Shown here: piece by piece, positions 1 through 11,644 of the stretch
Position numbering within the stretch: the first letter of the stretch is position 1
Layout: each line of letters opens with the position of its first letter
Origin: Streptomyces sp. SAI-127
GTDB taxonomy: Bacteria; Actinomycetota; Actinomycetes; Streptomycetales; Streptomycetaceae
DNA: 64,000 bases
Direction: 5' to 3'
NCBI RefSeq assembly: GCF_029894425.1
Contig: NZ_JARXYJ010000001.1
Coordinates: 6,014,001 to 6,078,000, forward strand
Translations under genes and position numbers: made by a program
The notes under the pieces: model-generated
Databases searched by the model: none
What the model was told of the DNA's origin: nothing
The model's input: only the letters and a program-made list of their open reading frames with translations

Positions 1-1023
1 CACGCGCTCGCCGCCGGAGTCACCACGGCCGGCGATCCCTACCTCGTCATCGGCGTCCCCGGCGAGGACCTCGACGGCCTCGCCAACGCGGGCAGCAGCT
101 TCTACCTGCGAGGCAGCACCAACCGGGCGATCAACCAGGGCGCGGTCGGCGTGCACGGCACGGTCGAGGCCGAGGACCGCTTCGGCACCACGGTCGCCGC
201 CTCGCCGCAGCACCTCGCGATCGGCACGCCGTACGAGGCCATCGGCACCGACGACGACTCCGGCGGCCTGGAGATCCTCAGCCACACGCTGAGCGCGGAC
301 GGCATCCCGACCCCGCTGGCGGGCGTCGACCAGGACGGCACCGCGCCCGAGATCAGCGGCGCCTCGGAGGCCGGAGACAAGTTCGGCTTCTCCCTCGCGA
401 TGGCCTCCTACCGGCCCACGGCCTCCGCCTCCACCGCCGCGACCGACTCGATCCTCGCGATCGGCTCGCCCGGCGAGGACAACAGCACCGACGCGGACAC
501 CGGCCGGGTGGTGAACCTGCGCATCACCGCCGCCGGTGCCGTCAGCGAGCTTCCCGAGTTCAACCAGGGCTCGACGAACGTGAGCGGCGACCCCGAGGCC
601 AACGACCGCTTCGGCGAGCAGGTCTCCGCGGTCTCCCTCGCGCCCGGTGCCGTCGCCTCGACCAAGAACACGCTGATCGCGGTCGGTGTCCCGGGCGAGA
701 ACATCGGTACCGCCGCCGACGCGGGATCCGTGACCGTCTTCACGCCGATCGGGGCGCCCGGCGACACCGAGGTGGTCGTCGAGCCCGGCAGGGCGGGGGT
801 GCCGGGGACGTCCGGTGCGGGGCAGCTCATGGGCTCCGCCATCTTCGCCGGGGGCACGCACCTGTACGTGGGCATGCCCAAGGGGCCGGGTACGTACGGG
901 AGCGCCTACGCGGTGCCGTGGGGGAACGTGACCGACGGCGGTGCGGAGAGTGCGGTCACTTACGCGCCGGGCTCGGGCGGCCTGCCCGCGGCGGGTGTCG
1001 CGTTCGGGACCGTGGTGCGCTGA
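1..1023 (+). CDS. FG-GAP repeat (integrin-like beta-propeller) protein, 5' truncated by window edge
   Basis: The frame is open from base 1, so the gene begins before the window; 340 C-terminal residues are visible. They contain about five degenerate FG-GAP blades, each pairing a D-x-F-G segment with a V/A-x-G-x-P-G-E-D or similar loop (VIGVPGEDLDG, LAIGSPGEDNSTD, LIAVGVPGENIGT). Such repeats form a calcium-binding beta-propeller in secreted or surface proteins, probably for binding or adhesion. No catalytic domain or C-terminal anchor is visible in this part; a signal peptide and any enzyme domain would lie upstream. It converges on the TetR gene across a hairpin. FG-GAP assignment is firm; function is unknown. 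Confidence 0.85.
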   Translation, partial: HALAAGVTTAGDPYLVIGVPGEDLDGLANAGSSFYLRGSTNRAINQGAVGVHGTVEAEDRFGTTVAASPQHLAIGTPYEAIGTDDDSGGLEILSHTLSADGIPTPLAGVDQDGTAPEISGASEAGDKFGFSLAMASYRPTASASTAATDSILAIGSPGEDNSTDADTGRVVNLRITAAGAVSELPEFNQGSTNVSGDPEANDRFGEQVSAVSLAPGAVASTKNTLIAVGVPGENIGTAADAGSVTVFTPIGAPGDTEVVVEPGRAGVPGTSGAGQLMGSAIFAGGTHLYVGMPKGPGTYGSAYAVPWGNVTDGGAESAVTYAPGSGGLPAAGVAFGTVVR

Positions 1024-1046
1024 CCGCCGTAGGGCGGGGGCCGCGT

Positions 1047-1075
1047 GGCCGGTCGCGGGTTCGTCGCGACCGGCC
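1047..1075. terminator. Bidirectional hairpin between convergent genes
   Basis: A perfect 11-bp inverted repeat (GGCCGGTCGCG / CGCGACCGGCC) with a 7-nt loop lies between the stop codons of the FG-GAP gene and the TetR gene. There is no T-run, which is normal for high-GC actinobacterial terminators. Confidence 0.6.
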
Positions 1076-1083
1076 GCGCCGGC

Positions 1084-1764
1084 TCAGCTCTTTCTGCGTC
1101 CTATCAGGCGCGGCTTCGCCTCCAGCCCGTCCAGGCCGTGCCAGGCCAGGTTCACCAGATGCGCCGCCACCTCCGCCTTCTTCGGGCGGCGCACGTCCAG
1201 CCACCACTGGCCGGTCAGGGCGACCATGCCGACCAGCGCCTGGGCGTACAGCGGGGCCAGCTTGGGATCGAAGCCGCGCCTCTTGAACTCGCGGCCCAGG
1301 ATGTCCTCGACCTGCGTGGCGATGTCCGAGATCAGCGAGGCGAAGGAGCCGGTGGACTGGGGGATCGGGGAGTCACGGACCAGGATGCGGAAGCCGTCGG
1401 TGTACTCCTCGATGTAGTCGAGGAGAGCGAAGGCCGCCTGTTCGCACAGTTCGCGGGGGTGGCCGGCGGTCAGGGAACTCGTCACCATGTCCAGCAGGCG
1501 CCGCATCTCACGGTCCACCACCACCGCGTACAGGCCCTCCTTGCCGCCGAAGTGCTCGTACACCACCGGCTTCGAGACGCCCGCCTTCGCCGCGATCTCC
1601 TCCACCGACGTGGCCTCGAAGCCCTTCGAGGCGAAGAGCGTGCGACCGATCTCCAGCAACTGGGCGCGCCGCTCGGCGCCCGTCATCCGGGTGCGCCGGG
1701 CACGCCGCGGCTTCGCTTCGTTGCTCGGGGTACTGCTGGAGTCGGTCGCCACGGCGTCCATCAT
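1084..1764 (-). CDS. TetR/AcrR-family transcriptional regulator, probably of fatty-acid desaturation
   Basis: 226 aa. A basic N-terminal tail (about 30 residues) precedes a classical TetR HTH: TSVEEIAAKAGVSKPVVYEHF at roughly residues 50-70, followed by the G-K-E-G-L-Y helix. The C-terminal half is an all-helical ligand/dimerisation domain. Its ATG overlaps the TGA of the upstream desaturase (ATGA), so the two are translationally coupled and share one promoter. In actinobacteria, TetR genes downstream of acyl-CoA desaturases commonly autoregulate the operon in response to acyl-CoA; that role is inferred from context. The dyads upstream of the desaturase are the likely operator. Confidence 0.9.
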   Translation of the reverse strand: MMDAVATDSSSTPSNEAKPRRARRTRMTGAERRAQLLEIGRTLFASKGFEATSVEEIAAKAGVSKPVVYEHFGGKEGLYAVVVDREMRRLLDMVTSSLTAGHPRELCEQAAFALLDYIEEYTDGFRILVRDSPIPQSTGSFASLISDIATQVEDILGREFKRRGFDPKLAPLYAQALVGMVALTGQWWLDVRRPKKAEVAAHLVNLAWHGLDGLEAKPRLIGRRKS

Positions 1765-2771
1765 GCCGCCTCGGCGGCCTCCTTCTTGCGCCGGGAGCCG
1801 TCCCCGTCCGTGTTCCGGCGGGAATCGATACGCGAGCGTGACGGCCAGCGCACGTCGTACGCCCAGCCGAGCATCTCGAACCAGCGGATGATCCGCGCCG
1901 AGGAGTCCACCTGGCCGCGCATCACCCCGTGCCGCGCCGAGGTCGGGTCGGCGTGGTGCAGGTTGTGCCAGGACTCACCGCAGGACAGCACGGCCAGCCA
2001 CCACACGTTGCCCGAGCGGTCCCGCGACTTGAAGGGCCGCTTGCCGACCGCGTGGCAGATCGAGTTGATCGACCAGGTCACGTGGTGCAGCAGGCAGACC
2101 CGGACCAGCGAGCCCCAGAAGAACCCGGTGAACGCGCCCCACCAGGACATCGTCACCAGACCGCCGATCACGGCGGGCAGCGCCAGCGAGAGCATCGTCC
2201 AGAAGATGAACTGGCGCGAGATCGCCCGGATCGCCGGGTCCTTGACCAGATCAGGCGCGTACTTCTCCTGCGGCGTCTGCTCCTCGTCGAACATCCAGGC
2301 GATGTGGGCCCACCACAGGCCCTTCATCAGCGCCGGGACCGTCTCCCCGAACCGCCACGGCGAGTGGGGGTCGCCCTCGGCGTCGGAGAACTTGTGGTGC
2401 TTGCGGTGGTCGGCCACCCACCGCACCAGCGGCCCCTCGACCGCCAGCGACCCCATGATCGCCAGCGCGATCCTCAGCGGCCGTTTGGCCTTGAAGGAGC
2501 CGTGCGTGAAGTAGCGGTGGAAACCGATCGTGATGCCGTGGCAGCCGAGGTAGTAGAAGAAGACCAGAAGGCTCAGATCGAGCCAGCTCACACCCCAGCC
2601 CCAGGCCAGCGGCACCGCCGCGAGCAGAGCGAGGAACGGGACGGTGATGAAGAGGAGCAGCGTGATCTGTTCGAGTGAGCGCTTCTGCTCACCGCCCAGC
2701 GTCGCGGAAGGGGGTGTCGAGCCGTCGGTCGCCTTCGGGGCGTCTGCGATCACATCGGAGCGCGTGGTCAT
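1761..2771 (-). CDS. Membrane acyl-CoA (delta-9 type) fatty acid desaturase
   Basis: 336 aa, usual length for bacterial acyl-lipid/acyl-CoA desaturases. It inserts a cis double bond into a saturated acyl chain using O2 and a di-iron centre at the membrane. All three histidine boxes are present: HRYFTH (H85-H90), HRKHH (H122-H126) and HNLHH (H269-H273). Hydrophobic pairs at about 36-58 and 65-82, and around 190-225, give the expected four-helix membrane topology. It is the first gene of a two-gene operon with the TetR regulator, with a 4-bp overlap. The electron donor is not encoded nearby. Family assignment is secure; regiospecificity cannot be read from sequence. Confidence 0.93.
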   Translation of the reverse strand: MTTRSDVIADAPKATDGSTPPSATLGGEQKRSLEQITLLLFITVPFLALLAAVPLAWGWGVSWLDLSLLVFFYYLGCHGITIGFHRYFTHGSFKAKRPLRIALAIMGSLAVEGPLVRWVADHRKHHKFSDAEGDPHSPWRFGETVPALMKGLWWAHIAWMFDEEQTPQEKYAPDLVKDPAIRAISRQFIFWTMLSLALPAVIGGLVTMSWWGAFTGFFWGSLVRVCLLHHVTWSINSICHAVGKRPFKSRDRSGNVWWLAVLSCGESWHNLHHADPTSARHGVMRGQVDSSARIIRWFEMLGWAYDVRWPSRSRIDSRRNTDGDGSRRKKEAAEAA

Positions 2772-2840
2772 GGGCGTCCCCTGTGGGGTTTCGAGGATTG
2801 GAGACAGGTGCCGGGCTGCGGGAATCCTTTCCGGGTTCCG

Positions 2841-2881
2841 TTACGACGATCCCTACGGTTCCGTAACCTACGGCGTCGTAA
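2841..2881. promoter_or_regulatory. Nested inverted repeats in the desaturase/ppc divergent promoter region (putative TetR operator)
   Basis: The 307-bp gap between the divergent desaturase-TetR operon and ppc holds two dyads. An outer one is TTACGACG (2841-2848) with CGTCGTAA (2874-2881). An inner one is TACGG-TT-CCGTA (2854-2865). Inverted repeats of this size beside a TetR-regulated operon are typical operators. That this operon's own TetR protein binds here is inference. Apart from the ppc ribosome binding site (AAGGAG, 3065-3070), nothing else clear is seen in the gap. Confidence 0.5.
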
Positions 2882-3078
2882 GTATGGCAGCGCGGCGCCC
2901 GGCGGCAAGAGCCCGAGAGTCTGCGCGTCCGCATGGACACCTATCCTTGGAGTCGGTCGGACAGCGCGGTCCGCTCTGATTTCTTCCCGGATGTCCGGCC
3001 CGTATGCGGCGGCTGCCGCAGGACCGCACTCCGGGTTCCCCTCCCGGACGAGCTTCAACACTGCAAGGAGCCGCACCT

Positions 3079-5820
<2,742 letters not shown>

Positions 5821-5833
5821 GCCCGTGCACACA

Positions 5834-5873
5834 GCGGTGCCCCCGAGCCGGCCGGCTCGGGGGCACCGCTTTT
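5834..5873. terminator. Strong Rho-independent terminator of ppc
   Basis: A 16-bp perfect stem (from GCGGTGCCCCCGAGCC) with a 4-nt GGCC loop is followed by TTTT at 5870-5873. It also lies just past the stop of the convergent gene on the minus strand and may serve both. Confidence 0.9.
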
Positions 5874-5883
5874 CGGTTCTACG

Positions 5884-6567
5884 TCAGGCCCGGCGCCGCC
5901 TGACGACGAGGTAGGCGCCGGCCGCCAGCAGCGCCGCCGAGACACCCGAGAGCAGGCCCACAGGAGCGCCGTTCCCGGTCTCCGCGAGGTCACCCGTGGA
6001 ACCCTGCGCGGAAGCGGAAGCGGAGGGAGAGGCCGACGAGGAGGCCCCGGCCTCAGCGGAATCGCTGGGCTCGGCGCTGGGGGAGGCGGATGCGCCCGAC
6101 CCGGGAGTGCCGGAGGCCGACGCGGTGGGCGTGGCCGTCGTACCGCCGCCGCCTTCCTCGTCCTCGCAGTCCGTCCAGAACACCTTGTGCTTGGCGGCGC
6201 CGTTCTCGCCCTCGAAGTTCCAGAACAGCTTGTAGTGCCCGTCGGGCAGCGACAGGTCGTCCGTGCGGCCGTGACCCTCGGCGTCCAGGGCGATCTCGCC
6301 GGACTTCACGGTCTCGCCCTTCACGTCGGCCGTCGGGGCCCAGGCCTCGATGTGCCAGTCGACCTCCTGGACGGCGTCGAATCCGAAGGCGTCGAGGTAG
6401 AAGGTGCAGACGTGCGGCTCGTTCTTACGGAGCTCTTCGCCCGTGGTGGCGTCGTGGATCTTCACGGTTCCGTTGTCACCGGGAGTGGTGGCGTGGGCGA
6501 CCGGAGCGACCAGAAAGGCCGCCGAGGCGACGGCGCACACGGCGCTGACGCGGGTGAGGATACGCAT
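5884..6567 (-). CDS. Secreted cell-wall-anchored protein with LAETG sorting signal
   Basis: About 227 aa. An N-terminal signal peptide (MRILTRVSAVCAVASAAFLV, cleaved near AHA-TTP) leads into a globular domain of about 110 residues with two conserved cysteines. A long Ser/Ala/Pro/Thr-rich spacer follows, then LAETG, a hydrophobic helix and an RRRRA tail. LAxTG with this tail is the signal read by class E sortases in Streptomyces, which link the protein to peptidoglycan. An in-frame ATG five codons earlier (6582) is possible; neither has a convincing ribosome binding site. No sortase gene lies nearby. Function of the globular domain is unknown. Confidence 0.85.
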   Translation of the reverse strand: MRILTRVSAVCAVASAAFLVAPVAHATTPGDNGTVKIHDATTGEELRKNEPHVCTFYLDAFGFDAVQEVDWHIEAWAPTADVKGETVKSGEIALDAEGHGRTDDLSLPDGHYKLFWNFEGENGAAKHKVFWTDCEDEEGGGGTTATPTASASGTPGSGASASPSAEPSDSAEAGASSSASPSASASAQGSTGDLAETGNGAPVGLLSGVSAALLAAGAYLVVRRRRA

Positions 6568-6705
6568 GGGGCAGTAGTCCATCTTCGAGAGTCAAACGGG
6601 AAGATGTGGAGGGTGTGGCTCAGCATCCAGCTGTGACTGACCTCTGGTCAATCACGAACAGACAACACTCCCGCTCTCCACAGAAGCGGAGAACGGCGAA
6701 AGCTG

Positions 6706-7209
6706 TCAGATGGTCACGAAAGCCGCCGTCAGCAGCGCGATCCCCGACCCCGCCAGCACCCACGCGAGCCGTGTCCGGCGCAGCCCGCCCGCCACGACCA
6801 CCGACGCGAGCAGCAGCGCCCCGCCCATCGGCACCCACGCGTACAGCACCCCGGCCGGCCCGGACCGTACGACATCGGCACTGCCGGGCTTCACCACCAC
6901 CGTGTAGGTCCGACTCTTCTTCACGGCCACCGTCTTCTCGATGACGACCCGGCCCCGCGCCTGCGAGCCGTGCGACATCGGCGTGTACGGGCCGCTGCAC
7001 ACGTCCTGCGCACACCGCGCCACCTCGATCGTGCCGCGCTCCCGCCCCTTGGTCAGCATCACGTACTGCGCGCTGCCCCAGGACGCCCACACCCCCGCGA
7101 TCAGGATCAGCACCACGACCACCCCCATCGACGCGAGCCGTCCGAACCGCAGCGCGGCGACCGAGGCCTGGCGGGAGGTGAGGGCTGTGGCAGGCATGGC
7201 CGGGATCAT
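6706..7209 (-). CDS. Hypothetical membrane protein (DUF3592-like layout)
   Basis: 167 aa. One transmembrane helix near residues 25-45 is followed by an extracytoplasmic segment of about 70 residues with two cysteines (C-A-Q-D-V-C), then two further helices near 120-140 and 148-165. The layout of TM, short extracellular domain, TM resembles small DUF3592-type proteins, but I do not recognise a specific family. An alternative ATG lies four codons in. It sits alone between the sortase substrate and pth. Confidence 0.65.
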   Translation of the reverse strand: MIPAMPATALTSRQASVAALRFGRLASMGVVVVLILIAGVWASWGSAQYVMLTKGRERGTIEVARCAQDVCSGPYTPMSHGSQARGRVVIEKTVAVKKSRTYTVVVKPGSADVVRSGPAGVLYAWVPMGGALLLASVVVAGGLRRTRLAWVLAGSGIALLTAAFVTI

Positions 7210-7261
7210 TGGCCATGGCCCCGCGCGTGGTCAACTCCGCCCCGGCCACCGGACGGACAAG

Positions 7262-7855
7262 TCAGGAGTTGTACGTGCTTTGCGCCCGCTCGAGACCCTC
7301 GATCACCAGAGCCTCCACCGCGTCGGCCGCCCGGTCCACGAAGTAGTCGAGCTCCTTGCGCTCGCTCGACGAGAAGTCCTTCAGCACGAAGTCCGCGACC
7401 TGCATCCGGCCCGGAGGCCGCCCGATCCCGAACCGCACCCGGTGATACTCCGACCCGAACGCCTTGGTCATCGACTTCAGCCCGTTGTGACCGTTGTCCC
7501 CGCCGCCCAGCTTCAGCCGCAGGGTGCCGTAGTCGATGTCCAGCTCGTCATGGATGGCCACGATGTTGGAGACCGGCACCTTGTAGAAGTCCTTGAGCGC
7601 GTTCACCGGACCGCCGGACATGTTCATGAACGACATCGGCTTCGCCAGGACCACCCGCCGGTTCCCCGGCCCCGGCGGCCCGATCCGCCCCTCCACGACC
7701 TGAGCCTGCGCCCTCCCGGCCCGCTTGAACCGGCCCCCGACCCGCTCGGCCAGCAGATCGGCCACCATGAAGCCGACGTTGTGCCGGTTGCTCGCGTACT
7801 CCGGCCCCGGATTGCCCAGCCCCACGATCAGCCAGGGCCCGTTGGCATCGGTCAT
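7262..7855 (-). CDS. pth: Peptidyl-tRNA hydrolase
   Basis: About 197 aa. It releases peptides from prematurely dropped peptidyl-tRNAs, recycling tRNA. The family signatures are clear: [18 protein letters not shown] with the catalytic His near the N-terminus, the [10 protein letters not shown] loop, HDELD, and G-H-N-G-L-K-S with the tRNA-binding residues. A GGAGA ribosome binding site directly abuts an in-frame ATG at 7864, which is too close, so the start is the GTG at 7858 or the ATG at 7855 (used here). It lies downstream of rplY, the usual actinobacterial pairing. Confidence 0.95.
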   Translation of the reverse strand: MTDANGPWLIVGLGNPGPEYASNRHNVGFMVADLLAERVGGRFKRAGRAQAQVVEGRIGPPGPGNRRVVLAKPMSFMNMSGGPVNALKDFYKVPVSNIVAIHDELDIDYGTLRLKLGGGDNGHNGLKSMTKAFGSEYHRVRFGIGRPPGRMQVADFVLKDFSSSERKELDYFVDRAADAVEALVIEGLERAQSTYNS

Positions 7856-7916
7856 CACGTCCATGTCTCCTTGATACGCGGTCTCCGTGATACCCGGTCT
7901 GGGTGATACGCACCGA

Positions 7917-7941
7917 CCGCCGCCCCCGGAGGGAGCGGCGG
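7917..7941 (-). terminator. Hairpin between rplY and pth
   Basis: Inverted repeat CCGCCGC / GCGGCGG around an 11-nt loop, just past the rplY stop codon. It could attenuate readthrough from rplY into pth. Confidence 0.5.
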
Positions 7942-7966
7942 CCGACAGCCGGTGTTACGGAGACGA

Positions 7967-8551
7967 TCAGGCCTCGGTGGCCTCGGCCTCGCCCTCCGCG
8001 GGGGCCTCCTCGGCCTGGGCGGCCAGGACCTGGAGGACGACCGCGTCCTCGTCGGTCACCAGCGTGGTGCCCTCGGGCAGCGGGATGTCCTTGGCGAGGA
8101 TGGAGTCGCCGGCCTCCAGGCCCGCGATGGAGACGGTGACCGACTCCGGGATGTGCGTGGCCTCGGCCTCGACGTTCAGCGTGCTCAGCACGTGCTCGAG
8201 CAGGTAGGCGCCCGGCGCGAGCTCGCCCTCGGTGTGGACGTAGACCTCGACGTTGACCTTCTCGCCGCGCGTCACCACGAGCAGGTCGACGTGCTCCAGG
8301 AAGCCCTTGATGGCGTCACGCTGCACGGCCTTCGGGATCGCCAGCTGGGTCTTGCCCTCGATGTCCAGGGTGATCAGGACGTTCGGGGTACGCAGGGCGA
8401 GCTGAAGCTCGTGGCCCGGCAGCGTGATGTGCACCGGCTCGGCACCGTGGCCGTAGACCACGGCGGGAACCTTGCTGTCACGGCGGATACGGCGGGCGGC
8501 ACCCTTGCCGAACTCGGTACGGGTCTCGGCGGCGAGCTTGACGTCGGCCAT
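7967..8551 (-). CDS. rplY: 50S ribosomal protein L25/general stress protein Ctc
   Basis: 194 aa from the ATG at 8551, preceded by GGAGT at good spacing. The first ~95 residues are the L25 5S-rRNA-binding barrel (LAAETRTEFGKGAARRIRR, then KVPAVVYGHG). Residues ~100-175 form the CTC-type beta domain, and an acidic Glu/Ala tail follows. It binds 5S rRNA at the central protuberance. It lies downstream of prs in the same orientation, as in many actinobacteria. Confidence 0.95.
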   Translation of the reverse strand: MADVKLAAETRTEFGKGAARRIRRDSKVPAVVYGHGAEPVHITLPGHELQLALRTPNVLITLDIEGKTQLAIPKAVQRDAIKGFLEHVDLLVVTRGEKVNVEVYVHTEGELAPGAYLLEHVLSTLNVEAEATHIPESVTVSIAGLEAGDSILAKDIPLPEGTTLVTDEDAVVLQVLAAQAEEAPAEGEAEATEA

Positions 8552-8735
8552 GGTCACTCCTCGTAGGACAGTTGGGGAAGGTGGTCACCCGGCCAAACAA
8601 TCGGCCTGCTACGAAGAGCGCGTCGATAACGGACAGCCGACACCTGTGTGAACAGGTACGGCCTCCCTCGCCGAGCAACTGGGGCAGTCTACTCGGAGAG
8701 GGAGGCCAGACCCAAAAGGATCTTCCGCAGAACCC

Positions 8736-9716
8736 TTACTGCTCGTCGAACAGGCTCGTCACCGAACCGTCCTCGAACACCTCACGCACCGCGCTCGCGA
8801 TCGTCGGCGCGATCGACAGGACCGTCAGCTTGTCCAGGTCCGTACCCAGCTCACCCGGCGTCGGCAGGGTGTTCGTGAACACGAACTCGCTCACCCGGGA
8901 GTTCTTCAGCCGGTCCGCGGCCGGTCCGGACAGCACACCGTGGGTGGCCGTCACGATGACGTCCTCCGCGCCGTGCGCGAACAGCGCTTCCGCGGCGGCG
9001 CAGATCGTGCCGCCCGTGTCGATCATGTCGTCGACCAGGACACACACCCGGCCCTTGACCTCACCCACGACCTCGTGGACGGTCACCTGGTTCGCCACGT
9101 CCTTGTCACGCCGCTTGTGCACGATCGCCAGCGGCGCACCCAGCCGGTCGCACCAGCGGTCCGCGACCCGTACCCGGCCCGCGTCCGGGGACACGACCGT
9201 CAGCTTGGCCCGGTCGACCTTCCGGCCCACGTAGTCCGCCAGCAGCGGAAGGGCGAAGAGGTGGTCGACCGGCCCGTCGAAGAAGCCCTGGATCTGGTCC
9301 GTGTGCAGATCGACGGTGAGCAGGCGGTCCGCACCCGCCGTCTTCATCAGGTCCGCGATCAGTCGCGCCGAGATCGGTTCACGACCGCGGTGCTTCTTGT
9401 CCTGCCGCGCGTAACCGTAGAACGGCACGATGACCGTGATGGAGCGGGCCGACGCACGCTTCAGCGCGTCGATCATGATCAGCTGCTCCATGATCCACTG
9501 GTTGATCGGAGCCGTGTGGCTCTGGATCACGAAGCAGTCCGCACCGCGCGCCGACTCCTGGTAGCGGACGTAGATCTCGCCGTTCGCGAAGTCGAAGGCC
9601 TTGGTCGGGACAACCCCGACACCCAGCTGCTCGGCGACCTCCTTGGCAAGCTCGGGGTGGGCGCGGCCGGAGAAGAACATCATCTTCTTCTCGCCGGTCG
9701 TCTTGATCCCGGTCAC
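8736..9716 (-). CDS. prs: Ribose-phosphate pyrophosphokinase (PRPP synthetase)
   Basis: 326 aa from a GTG at 9716, with GGAGAC four bases upstream. It makes PRPP from ribose-5-phosphate and ATP for nucleotide, His and Trp synthesis. Class I signatures are present: FSGRAHPELAKEVA at the N-terminus, the flexible loop F-Y-G-Y-A-R-Q-D-K-K-H, the D-L-H-T-D-Q-I-Q-G-F-F segment, VVSPDAG, and the PRPP-binding loop VLVDDMIDTGGTI. It follows glmU by 75 bp and is probably cotranscribed, coupling UDP-GlcNAc and PRPP supply. Confidence 0.97.
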   Translation of the reverse strand: MTGIKTTGEKKMMFFSGRAHPELAKEVAEQLGVGVVPTKAFDFANGEIYVRYQESARGADCFVIQSHTAPINQWIMEQLIMIDALKRASARSITVIVPFYGYARQDKKHRGREPISARLIADLMKTAGADRLLTVDLHTDQIQGFFDGPVDHLFALPLLADYVGRKVDRAKLTVVSPDAGRVRVADRWCDRLGAPLAIVHKRRDKDVANQVTVHEVVGEVKGRVCVLVDDMIDTGGTICAAAEALFAHGAEDVIVTATHGVLSGPAADRLKNSRVSEFVFTNTLPTPGELGTDLDKLTVLSIAPTIASAVREVFEDGSVTSLFDEQ

Positions 9717-9791
9717 AGCTGTCTCCTCAGAGGTGTTTCAACTGGGTGTGCAGTTATCACGGTACGACGACTTCGGCGCACCTGTTTCCGG

Positions 9792-11240
9792 TCAGTCCTC
9801 GCTCGCGCCCTCCCGGGAAGCCGCCTCGGCCGCCTTCGCCGCCGCGCTCCCCGGACGCTTCCGGGCCACCCAGCCCTCGATATTCCGCTGCTGGCCACGG
9901 GCCACGGCCAGCGAACCGGGCGGCACATCCTTCGTGATCACCGACCCCGCGGCGGTGTACGCGCCGTCCCCGACCGTGACAGGCGCCACAAACATGTTGT
10001 CCGAACCAGTGCGGCAGTGCGACCCGACCGTCGTGTGGTGCTTGTCCTTGCCGTCGTAGTTCACGAACACGCTCGCGGCACCGATGTTCGTGTACTCGCC
10101 GATCGTCGCGTCACCGACATAGGAGAGATGCGGGACCTTCGTCCCCTCCCCGATGTTCGCGTTCTTCGTCTCGACGTACGTCCCGATCTTGCCCTTCGCG
10201 CCCAGCCGGGTGCCGGGGCGGAGATAGGCGAACGGTCCCACGCTCGCGTGGTCGCCGATGTGGGCGCTGTAGGCGACGGTGTTGTCGACGCGGGCCCCCG
10301 CTCCGACATGTGTGTCCGTGAGCCGGCTGTGGGGACCGACCTCGGCGCCCTCGCCGACGTGCGTGGAGCCGTGCAGCTGCGTGCCCGGGTGGACGACGGA
10401 GTCCTGGCCGAAGGTGACGTCGACGTCGACCCAGGTGGTGGCCGGGTCGACGACGGTGACGCCGGAGAGCATGGCGCGGGTCAGCAGCCGGTCGTTGAGG
10501 ATCCGCCGCGCCTCGGAGAGCTGCACACGGTTGTTGATCCCGGCGATCTCGCGGTGATCGACGGCGACGGAAGCGCCGACGCGGTGTCCGGCCTCGCGGA
10601 GAATCCCGAGAACGTCGGTGAGGTACTCCTCACCCTGGGAGTTGTCGGTCCGCACCTTGCCCAGCGCGTCGGCGAGGAGCTGCCCGTCGAAGGCGAAGAC
10701 GCCCGAGTTGATCTCACGGACGGCCCGCTGCGCCTCGGAGGCGTCCTTGTGCTCGACGATTTCGGTCACCGCACCGGACACCGGGTCCCGCACGATCCGC
10801 CCGTACCCGGTCGCGTCCGGTACCTCGGCGGTCAGCACGGTGACCGCGTTCCCGTCCGTGGAGTGCGTGGCGGCAAGGGTGTTGAGGGTCTCGCCGGTCA
10901 GCAGAGGGGTGTCCCCGCACACGACGACGACGGTCCCGTCGATGCGGCCACCGAGCTCCTCCAGCGCCATGCGTACGGCGTGCCCGGTGCCGTTCTGCTG
11001 CGCCTGCACGGCCGTTCGTACGTCGGCGTCGGTGCCGGCGAGGTGAGCGGTGACCTGCTCCCGGGCGTGCCCCACGACCACGACGAGGTTCTCGGGGTCC
11101 AACTCGCGGGCGGCGGCGAGCACATGCCCGACGAGGGTGCGGCCACAGATCTCGTGCAGGACCTTGGGTGTGGCCGACTTCATACGGGTGCCCTCACCCG
11201 CTGCGAGAACGACGACGGCTGCCGGGCGAATGGCGCTCAC
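9792..11240 (-). CDS. glmU: Bifunctional GlcNAc-1-P uridyltransferase / glucosamine-1-P acetyltransferase
   Basis: 482 aa. It catalyses the last two steps of UDP-GlcNAc synthesis for peptidoglycan. The N-terminal Rossmann domain has the nucleotide-binding loop LAAGEGTRMKSATPKVLH near residues 12-29, plus GDTPLL and the E-I-V-E-H-K-D segment. The C-terminal half (about 260-460) is a left-handed beta-helix of hexapeptide repeats ending in the acetyl-CoA site. It is the first gene of the minus-strand block glmU-prs-rplY-pth and lies just downstream of the tRNA-Gln gene. Confidence 0.97.
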   Translation of the reverse strand: MSAIRPAAVVVLAAGEGTRMKSATPKVLHEICGRTLVGHVLAAARELDPENLVVVVGHAREQVTAHLAGTDADVRTAVQAQQNGTGHAVRMALEELGGRIDGTVVVVCGDTPLLTGETLNTLAATHSTDGNAVTVLTAEVPDATGYGRIVRDPVSGAVTEIVEHKDASEAQRAVREINSGVFAFDGQLLADALGKVRTDNSQGEEYLTDVLGILREAGHRVGASVAVDHREIAGINNRVQLSEARRILNDRLLTRAMLSGVTVVDPATTWVDVDVTFGQDSVVHPGTQLHGSTHVGEGAEVGPHSRLTDTHVGAGARVDNTVAYSAHIGDHASVGPFAYLRPGTRLGAKGKIGTYVETKNANIGEGTKVPHLSYVGDATIGEYTNIGAASVFVNYDGKDKHHTTVGSHCRTGSDNMFVAPVTVGDGAYTAAGSVITKDVPPGSLAVARGQQRNIEGWVARKRPGSAAAKAAEAASREGASED

Positions 11241-11316
11241 GGGATGCCCTTCGGCTGTGGAGGGGGTGGGGTGACATCCGCAGGATACCGGGGCGTTTCT
11301 TGGGGGACATGAGAGT

Positions 11317-11342
11317 GGGCCCTGACAGTGCTGTCAGGGCCC
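11317..11342 (-). terminator. Terminator downstream of tRNA-Gln
   Basis: A perfect 12-bp inverted repeat GGGCCCTGACAG / CTGTCAGGGCCC with a 2-nt gap lies 13 bp past the tRNA 3' end and before glmU on the same strand. Confidence 0.75.
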
Positions 11343-11355
11343 GAACAGGGTGCGG

Positions 11356-11427
11356 CTCCCCCGCCAGGACTCGAACCCGGACAGATGGCACCAAAAGCCA
11401 CAGTGCTGCCAATTACACCACGGGGGA
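11356..11427 (-). tRNA. tRNA-Gln (anticodon TTG)
   Basis: The minus strand folds as a 72-nt tRNA: acceptor stem TCCCCCG/CGGGGGA, short D-arm, anticodon stem GTGGC/GCCAT around loop TTTTGGT (anticodon TTG, glutamine), and T-arm CCGGG-TTCGAGT-CCTGG. The discriminator base is G, and the 3' CCA is not encoded. Confidence 0.93.
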
Positions 11428-11644
11428 ATGTCGGCGAAACCGGACATTCAGTCAGGTCGCCGAGTGGCGGCTCCTACTATGCCGTACCGGGCGCCTTCGA
11501 CGCGACGGTACAGATCGGCGCCCCTTCGAACGCCGATGCCGAGGATATCGGGCGGTTTCGTGGTCGATCGGTCACTCAAGGTGGTGTAGGCCAGTCGGCG
11601 AAATGCACCGGAAAACCTCCCACCGCCGAACGTAGGCTGGAGGC

